NCBI GenBank assembly: GCA_014871385.1
Contig: CM026426.1
Span: forward strand, 104,939,281-105,003,280
Length of the DNA stretch: 64,000 bases
Direction of reading: 5' to 3'
From: Ceratodon purpureus
Lineage: Eukaryota > Streptophyta > Bryopsida > Pseudoditrichales > Ditrichaceae
The position numbers and the translations under genes are program-made. The notes beneath the pieces are model-generated. The model did not search any database. It was not told the origin of the DNA and saw nothing but the letters and a program-made list of their open reading frames with translations. This document shows, piece after piece, positions 57,616 through 64,000 of the stretch (positions are counted from its first letter, which is position 1; every line of letters begins with the position of its first letter).

Positions 57616-59116
57616 ATGAATAGAGAATACCCAGGGTGGGACAAGGAGGAGATAGCCAGGAGACAAGCAGCAGAATGGTTAGCAAGGTACAAACTCACGG
57701 AGCAAAGAGCAGCAGCACAAGTAGGTAAAAACATGGGAGGACAACTGAGTTCAGAAGAAAGCATAGCTAAAGGGAGAACCAGGGACCTGTTTGATATGGA
57801 CCTGGTAGGAGAAAATTTGAGCCAGGACACGTCACTTGGAGTAAGTAGGAGGATAGGGTCAGCAAGAGGAGAACCTGGTCCAAGCTTCAAGAATTGGCAG
57901 GAAGAGGAAGCAAAAATTCGGAAATATGAGGGAAATCCACTATTGCCGAGGACCAATAGGACAGAATTCCCAAGGCGAGGTGATGGAGACACACAACATT
58001 GCTGGAACCCCTAGCTGAGAATGGCATCAGTATATGACCATTACCAAGAGAAGGAGAAGAAAGGAAGCAGCAGACCAGACACACCAAAACGAGGAGAGAA
58101 AACACCAGGTGATTTGGTGGAGACATTGGAGACGCTAAAAAAGAAATTGGACCAAGTTTGAACTAAAGAAAGAGTCCCGGAAGGAGTAGCAGTACTGTCA
58201 GAAATGTACAAGACAGGTAAGCCAATACAGGTGAATCCCAGGAGACCAATGGTGCATTTTGCACAGGAGCAGTTCAAAGAAATGCAGATAGAAGAAGAAG
58301 AGGAGGATAGAAGACAATTGGAGGAGTTCAAGGCTCGACAGCAAGCAAAAAGGCAAGCAGAAAGAGAGCGAAGAAACGAGCAGGCAAAAGAGGACCTCTG
58401 GAGGAGGCAGATGGAGGAACTAGGCAAAGCAGTGAGGTTCAGAGAAACAATGGAGGCTCGGGAGGAAAAGATATGGGAGGAGATTAAATTGAAGGAAGCC
58501 ATGAAGCTATGGCAAGGAATAAAAAGACTTGAAGAGCAGGACCAGGAGAAACAGAGGCATGAGGCTCTTAGGACCTGGCTGGAGGCTCAAAGGAGGGAGG
58601 AAATTAAGCAGGCTGCAGAAAGAAAAGAAGCAATGCAGCAGGATGTGCTAAGAGAGGAGGCTCTGCGTTTATTACAAGAAGCACAGAGATTGGAAGACTA
58701 GAAGAAGAAAGAGGAGGAGATGCGAGCGGAGATAATGAGGGGAATGCCGTATGATACTAGACCACCTGCACGTATAGGGGTACCAGTTGATAGAGTCGAC
58801 AGCAGTTATCCAGTGAGGCATGGCCTACTAGCTTACCCACGAGCTGCTAGACCAAGAGTACCTCCAGTGACAGGGCCAGTTCTCGTGGCACAGAGGAAAC
58901 CGCTGACCTACTCCAAATACAAGGAGGGGACAAATTCCGATGCCCATATACGGTAGTTTGAGAGGACCCTATGGCACATTGGAGAAACCGATCAGCAGGT
59001 GATTATCAACTTGATGGGTACCACCATACTGGACAAGGTTGGTGCCTGGTATGAGAATTTCCTGGAGAACCATGTCTACTACTCATGGGAGGATGTTAAA
59101 GCTGCTTTCAGGAGGA
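57616..59116 (+). pseudogene. gag of E2, single frame with stops
   Basis: ATG at 57616 (MNREYPGWDKEEIARRQA) opens a frame that holds for 1.5 kb. Stops are TAG 58012, TGA 58159, TAG 58699 and TAG 58954. At the last, E3 has CAG (Gln). Contents: an N-terminal helical head, a Ser/Pro/Gly linker, a very long Glu/Arg/Gln coiled coil (58,260-58,700), a Pro-rich linker with RPPARIGVPVDR, and the capsid-like start (QRKPLTYSKYKEG, ILDKVGAWYENFLENHVYY). CCHC knuckles lie beyond the insertion. Confidence 0.8.
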
Positions 59117-59856
59117 GGGGGAGAGCACAATAAAGTGGACCACAAAGTGCAAAATGTGACCACCAACAAGTGAATATGAAGTGTGCTGTTTTTTAAGGCT
59201 CAAAGCTGATTTTGAGCATTTTGGTGTAGTTTTTGAGCATTTTAGTCACTTTCTAGGGTGTCAAAAGGTATCTTATATACATCTTCATAAAAAGAATATC
59301 TTCAATTGAAACTTAATTTGACCACTAGTTCTAATTGATGAAAATGAACTTTTCCAAAGTCTTAATTTCTTCATTTGGAGCCATCTATTGTCTTTAGAGG
59401 ATGTTTTTTTCAATTTGAAAAACAATGTTCGGTGAAAAAAAACGCACAAAAAGTACCGTGGAAGTGACCCTCTTAAAAAGTATCCTTGCGGTACTTTTGG
59501 AACCCTAAACCAATCAATGAGTATATTAATTGACTATTTTAGAATACTTCTTAAACATATAGAGTGCACCGCGAAATTAAAAGTGATTTTGGACAAAACC
59601 CTGAACCGTTATGTTCACTTTTCCAAATGACGACCATTCACTTTGCCTGACTTTGACGTCTCCGTTTTCCATTGTAAACTCAATATCTTTTCTCGCAACT
59701 TTGGGAAGTTGAAGAAGATCAAGTCTACTTTCCGTATCCCACACTTAATTTTGCATCAACATAACGTAAATCCCACTTTCTCTAGTCTTTACAGAAGGGG
59801 CTGAAATTGGAAAAAAGATAAGCACTTTTGTGGTTCACTTTATTGTGCTTCCCCCC
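59117..59856. mobile_element. 740-bp inverted-repeat (MITE-like) element in E2 gag
   Basis: Left end gggggagagcacaataaagt (59117 on) and right end, reversed, ggggggaagcacaataaagt match over about 34 bp with a few differences (gtggaccacaaagtgc against gtgaaccacaaaagtgc). The interior is AT-rich without frames. AGGAGGA precedes it and AGGAG follows, giving a short target duplication whose right copy is cut by the start of the E3 LTR. The superfamily is not determined. Confidence 0.7.
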
Positions 59857-59861
59857 AGGAG

Positions 59862-60602
59862 TGTTAAACGGATTTTCCACCCTTTGGTTAGGAGCACAAA
59901 CAGTAACTACAGGCAGGAATAGTAACTTGTAGGGGGCACTAAAACCGTTGTTACCTGCAACAGTAAATTGCTAGTTACTGTGCTGGACAGCAGTAACTCT
60001 GTCACGGATGAAAACTGCCAGACGGATGAAAACCGTTGACGGATGAAAATTGCTGTTGGATGACGGCGGCTAGGGTTAGGGCTAGTGGCGGTTGGTGGCG
60101 GCTAGGGTGGCGGCTGGTGGCAGCTAGGGTTTTGGATGGGGTTGTGGGGAAGGGGGCTGTGGCTCTCACTCTCTCTCTCTCTCCCTTCTTGGGTTGAGGG
60201 CTCTCAAGTGAGCTCTCTTGTGTGTTTTCAGAGTGTAGGCTTGGAGGTTAGGCTATGGAGGTTTAGATTGTAGTAAGAATGAGAGATCAGATACTGTATT
60301 AGAAGTAGGACTGATTGAAGCAGGATTGGATGTACTTGGGGAGCATTAATAATAAGAACTAGGGTCTTTTTGATCATTGGGGTGTTGTGAACATTGAATG
60401 CTAGGTTTTGTGGGGAATATGTGTTGGGTAGTTGCATTGATGACAGTAGAAAGGGGCAGGATGCTCATTAACCTAGTATAGTCCAGGAGCAGGAGGGTTC
60501 TAAGTAGTAGAAGTTAGATGGATACTAAAATTTCTTGGGTTTTAATTCTGACTTGGACAGTAGATTAGATTTCTAAGGGTGAAGCTAAATCACCCTTTAA
60601 CA
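59862..60602 (+). repeat. LTR of E3
   Basis: 741 bp. Begins TGTTAAACGG and ends CCTTTAACA; the first and last 7 bp are perfect inverted repeats. Contains a GGATGAAAA tandem repeat (60,004-60,063) and a CT-rich run (ctctctctctctccc, 60,170-60,184). Confidence 0.85.
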
Positions 60603-60603
60603 T

Positions 60604-60615
60604 TGGCGACCATGC
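60604..60615 (+). other. primer-binding site of E3
   Basis: TGGCGACCATGC, one base after the LTR. Confidence 0.65.
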
Positions 60616-60889
60616 AACAGTTCGGATCATGTGGCTTTTGCTGCACCAGCTAGGATTCTGCTACTGCAGCAGTACGTTGGTGGAAGGCAGGCTGAGTGGC
60701 AGACCAAGGGAGAAGGCCTGTGGCATATTCTGCCTCAAGCAGTGGTAGAACAGAGGAGCCCATGTGGCTGACTGATCATGGAACAATAGGCAAAATGTAT
60801 GATCAGCTGTAAAAAAGAAGAACAGTCAGTAAATACATTCTAGATTTACTAGCTAAGTGAATGTATCGGTTGTTAAATTAAAAATAAAA

Positions 60890-61048
60890 AATGATGCAGT
60901 AGAAAACTAATGTAAAGAATGAAGCAGTAAAAAAGTAATGTAAAAAAATGATACAGTAAAAAAGTAAGGTAAAAATGATGTAGTAAAAAATTATAGTAAA
61001 ATTGAGGCAGTAACAAAAATTAAGGTAAAAACGAGGCGGTAAAAATGA
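60890..61048 (+). repeat. leader minisatellite of E3, about six units
   Basis: Units of 27-29 bp of the type aatgatgcagtaaaaaagta-atgtaaa, drifting in sequence, lie between primer-binding site and gag. E2 has a looser gtaaaa-rich stretch at 57,050-57,160. Confidence 0.75.
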
Positions 61049-61574
61049 AACTAAGATTAACTGAAGGAAAGGAAATTAGAGACTAGTGATAGGAGTCTGG
61101 AAAGGAAACTGGACTAGTAAATCACGAAATCTAGGAAAAACAATGAATACAGGATCAGGAAAGTGTAAAACTGGACTAGATTCACTAGAAACTAAAGAGG
61201 TAGGACTGGAAAGACCAGGACAGACCTCTAGGAATAGACTTGTGAGACTGTATTGGAGTAGTATCTGGTAGAAATTGTGGTCTATAAGTAGAAACTTAGA
61301 AAACCAAAAGGTAGTAATAAACAATCTAAGTGAGAGCAGAAGCTACTGACAGATCCACAAAGGACCAGACTGGGGGTGGCAAAGGAATGTACTGGCCAGG
61401 AACCAGGAGAACGAAGGACTAGCACGCAGGGACCAGAGCAGGGCTGGGACAAGGATACACAGCACCTACCCAAGAGATCACCTGGAGGGGCAGATTCGGC
61501 TAACGGGAGAAGCAGACATACCAGAAGATCACTACTAGGGAGTACCAGGAGGGAGAAGCAGTAATCGCACTACA

Positions 61575-64000
61575 ATGGAGGAAGGCTACCAAGGGTGGGA
61601 CAAGGACGAAATAGCCATGAGACAAGCAGCAGCAAGACTAGCCAGATACCAGCTCCGGGAGTAGAGGGCAGCAGTTGATACAGACAGGAACATGGAAGGG
61701 CAGATTAGCTCTGAGGAGAGCATTGCCAAAGGAGGGACTGGGGACTTGATAGACATGGACCTGGTAGGAGAAAATTCAACCCAGGAGACACTGCTTGGAA
61801 TAAGCAGGAGGACAGGATCGGCTATAGGCGAACCTGGTCCCAGTTTCAAAAACTGGCAGGAGGATGAGGAGATCAGGAAGTATGATGGCTCAATGCCATC
61901 ACCAAGGACCAGCAGAAGGGAGTTTCCAAGACCAAGAGGTGGAGACACCCAGCACAGTTGGAATCATCAACTGGAGATAGCAGTAGCATACGAGCAGTTT
62001 CAAGAGGAAGAGAGGAGAAGTACCAGCCGACCTAATACACCAAGACGAGGAATACAGACACCAGGAGACTTGGTGGAGACGCTGGAGACAGTGAAGAAGA
62101 AACAGGACCAGGTCAGGAGTGAAGACAGGGCCTTAGGAGAAGTGGTATACACTTCAGAACCGACCAGGACCAGTAGGCAGGGACAGCAGGCCATCAGGAA
62201 GCAGACAATTTAGTTCCAAGGACCAGAGGTGGATGAAGAAGAGGAGGACAAGAGGCAACTGGAGCAGTTCAAGGCCCAACAGCAAGCGAGGAGGCAGGCT
62301 GAGAGGGACAGAAGGAACCAGCAGACCATGGAAGAGGTGTATAGACGCCAGATGGAGGAATTAGGACAAGCCACCAGGTTCAAGGAAACCATGCAGGCTT
62401 GGGAGCAGAAAAACAGGGAAGAACTTCAAATGAAGGAAGCCATGAGGTTATGGCAGGAGACCAAGAGGATAGAGGAGCAGGACCAGGAGAGACAGAGGCA
62501 GGAAGCCCTCAGATCCTGGCAGGAGGCTCAAAGGAGGGAAGAGATCAAGCAGGCAGCACAGAAGCAGGAGGCTATATAGCAGGACCTTTTACACCAGGAG
62601 GCTATGCGCTTGTTGCACGAGGCCCAGAGATTGGAGGACCATAAGAAAAAGGAGGAAGAGAGAGAAGCAATTCGCCAGGCAACCTTCTACAGGTGGCAGG
62701 AGCAGTTGAGGGAAGAAAGCTAGAAGCTACAGGCACAGCAGAAAGGGAGCCCGTGGCCAGGATATGAACATTGTCACGTACAGGGTGGAAGATTAGGTCC
62801 TTCACGAGCAAAAGAGGTGATGGAGGTACTAGTTACTGCAACGGCTGTACCCTAGGGACCAGCAGAGAGCCACTTTCTACACCAAACGAGACCAGCAGGT
62901 CCATTGGGAGGAGGAGGAGCACCAACAACTTACGTGGATCACCTCACTGGTGATGCATACCAGCCAGAGGCACCCAACTTAGTGTACTGGCCAGGTGGAG
63001 GAGCAGGAGCCCCTAGTATAGGGACAGGGTTCCGAAGACAAGCAGAAGCAGTTGGAGGGACAATGTATGGAACAAGACCACCAGTGGGAATTGGTGTACC
63101 AGTGGCCACAGCAGCCAGCAGTTACCCAGAACGGTCGGTAAGACCAGTTTACCCACGAGTTGGCAGACTAGGCATACCACCATTATCAGGACCAGTTAGT
63201 GTGGCACAGAGAAAACCACTGACCTACTCCGAGTACAAGGAAGGTACAAATCGTGATGCTCACATTCGTCAGTTTGAGCGGACCCTGTGGCATAACGGCG
63301 AAACAGATGAGCAGGTCATCATCAATTTGATGGGTACTACCCTACTGGATAAGGTAGGTGCCTAGTATGAGAATTTTCTAGAGAATCATCTATACTGCTC
63401 ATGGGAGGATGTCAAGGCTGCTTTCAGGAGAAGGTATCGGGACCAAACAACTGATGAAGCAGTATACAGGGAGCTGAAGTCTTTTAAGCAGGTCGATAGG
63501 GAGAAGGTGCAGAATTACTATGACAGGTTTACGACCTTGATCAAGTGTCTGCAGTCAGATCCAGGAGAGGGATTTCAAATCACCAATTTCAGGGCTGGTT
63601 TACTGGAGTACATCAAGATTACGACCAGTGTAACACCAGTTCGAACGTTGACAGAGTTGGTGGATGATGCCTTGAGGTGTGAAGAGAATTGCACTGGTTC
63701 TAGTGGCAAGCCAAAAAGTTTGAAGTCAAGAAGGTGGAGACCACCAGTAAGGCAGCAACTGTAAACAGCAATTAGCAAGGCCAGGACGCCCCGAGGAGGG
63801 TGTGTGGTATATGTAAGAAGCTTGGCCATGAAGATGGTAACTGCTGGTACAACCCGGCAAACCAGAGGGGACCAGGTGGTGAAAAAGATGGAGATGTATC
63901 AGTAGGAGTATATGTGGTGTCTGCTCATAAGCCGGCTACAGCCTACACACCAGGATACCAGAGGCCATCCAATTCAAGACCAGGTAATGGCCAGCAGGGA
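61575..64000 (+). pseudogene. gag of E3, incomplete at window end
   Basis: ATG at 61575 (MEEGYQGWDKDEIAMRQA). One frame runs 2.1 kb with six TAG stops (61662, 62211, 62577, 62721, 62853, 63363) and no TAA or TGA until a +/-1 shift at about 63,700. In the shifted frame a seventh TAG at 63772 is followed by the CCHC knuckle CGICKKLGHEDGNC (63,803-63,844). The text runs to the window end in a Pro/Tyr-rich linker. Domain order is as E2, but the capsid-like region is complete (QRKPLTYSEYKEGTN through IKCLQSDPGEGFQITNFRA). The close match to E2 gives paired residues for most stops: Gln at 61662, 62211 and 62577, Trp at 63363. Confidence 0.85.

Larger units (their letters stand above)
56143..59116 (+). 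mobile_element. Ty3/gypsy retrotransposon E2, interrupted in gag
   Basis: LTR, primer-binding site, leader and a single-frame gag are present. The gag coding stops where a 740-bp inverted-repeat element (59,117-59,856) is inserted, at AAFRRR, which continues RYRDQTTDEAV in E3. E3 then begins inside or next to the target duplication. The rest of E2 should lie beyond E3, outside the window. Damage inside is limited to four in-frame stops. Confidence 0.85.
59862..64000 (+). mobile_element. Ty3/gypsy retrotransposon E3, runs off the window
   Basis: The best-preserved gypsy copy: intact-looking LTR with matching ends, primer-binding site, 0.96-kb leader with a minisatellite, and gag through the first CCHC knuckle at the window end. 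Protein and LTR sequence are close to E2 and more distant from E1. The 5' end lies immediately after AGGAG, which would be its 5-bp target duplication. Confidence 0.9.

Noticed and set aside
11358-63772. Nuclear code with UAG read as Gln, as in some ulvophyte algae
   Set aside because: Kept only as an alternative in the findings: the 18S fragment is plant-like, two TAGs replace Trp, and decayed host genes carry mixed stops, all of which fit mutation better.
1-64000. tRNA genes, CRISPR arrays, telomere repeats, bacterial operons
   Set aside because: None found by eye: no cloverleaf-like A/B boxes with paired stems, no regularly spaced identical repeats, no TTTAGGG arrays, no ribosome-binding-site-spaced gene runs. 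A tRNAscan run could still find a tRNA I missed.

Overview
The window looks like nuclear DNA of a streptophyte (plant lineage). It is probably a repeat-rich charophyte-type alga such as Chara, though the genus is an inference and not shown. Supporting evidence: a truncated 18S rRNA gene with plant-type sequence, Ty3/gypsy elements with CCHC gag and plant-type pre-reverse-transcriptase motifs, DUF659-type hAT transposases, a CACTA element, introns with GT..AG ends, and gene density of only a few decayed loci per 10 kb. No bacterial operons, ribosome binding sites, CRISPR arrays or convincing tRNA genes were seen.

Layout. 0-9.9 kb: an intact minus-strand coiled-coil/RING-like exon (864-2531), a minus-strand gypsy remnant (3.9-5.16 kb), a spliced but stop-riddled gene (5.25-7.36 kb), a pair of 135-bp direct repeats, and a plus-strand gypsy gag/protease remnant (8.6-9.4 kb). 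9.92-15.5 kb: gypsy copy E1, with one LTR, primer-binding site, gag, protease and the start of reverse transcriptase, then truncated at a small duplication. 15.6-21.2 kb: decayed plus-strand exons, including three modules of the FCP1/NIF (HAD) phosphatase fold, all lacking the nucleophile aspartate. They are bracketed by seven copies of an imperfect GTCGGC-GCCGAC inverted repeat. 22.2-26.1 kb: a kinase-like pseudogene (minus) beside a hAT transposase pseudogene (plus). 26.8-29.06 and 41.7-44.56 kb: two diverged minus-strand copies of one unrecognised coiled-coil family, one with a RING-like Cys/His module and one that has lost it. Between them: GC-rich CGGCCG islands lying 5' of genes, a pyrimidine-rich tandem repeat, a copia integrase scrap, an R/G/Y-rich gene (32.2-33.8 kb), a second kinase-like pseudogene with a duplicated TATA-box promoter (34.9-35.8 kb), and a complete 4,027-bp CACTA element (37,064-41,090). 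45-53 kb: AT-rich and poor in genes, with an unknown minus-strand pseudogene, two TTAA-flanked piggyBac-like miniature elements and the 18S fragment. 54.1-64 kb: a minus-strand hAT pseudogene abutted by gypsy copy E2. E2 is interrupted in gag by a 740-bp inverted-repeat element, and the LTR of gypsy copy E3 starts within the apparent target duplication of that element. E3 runs off the window.

The three main gypsy copies (E1, E2, E3) share an LTR that begins TGTTA(A) and ends TTTAACA, GGATGAA-type tandem repeats inside the LTR, and a TGGCGACCATGC primer-binding site. Their gag frames stay open over long stretches and are broken almost only by TAG. Neighbouring decayed genes carry a mixture of stops. 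I read this as cytosine deamination in CHG context, with UAG readthrough as a less likely alternative. The loci do not form a pathway. The interest lies in the decayed FCP1-like array with its flanking inverted repeats, the unrecognised paralogue pair, and the record of nested insertion.
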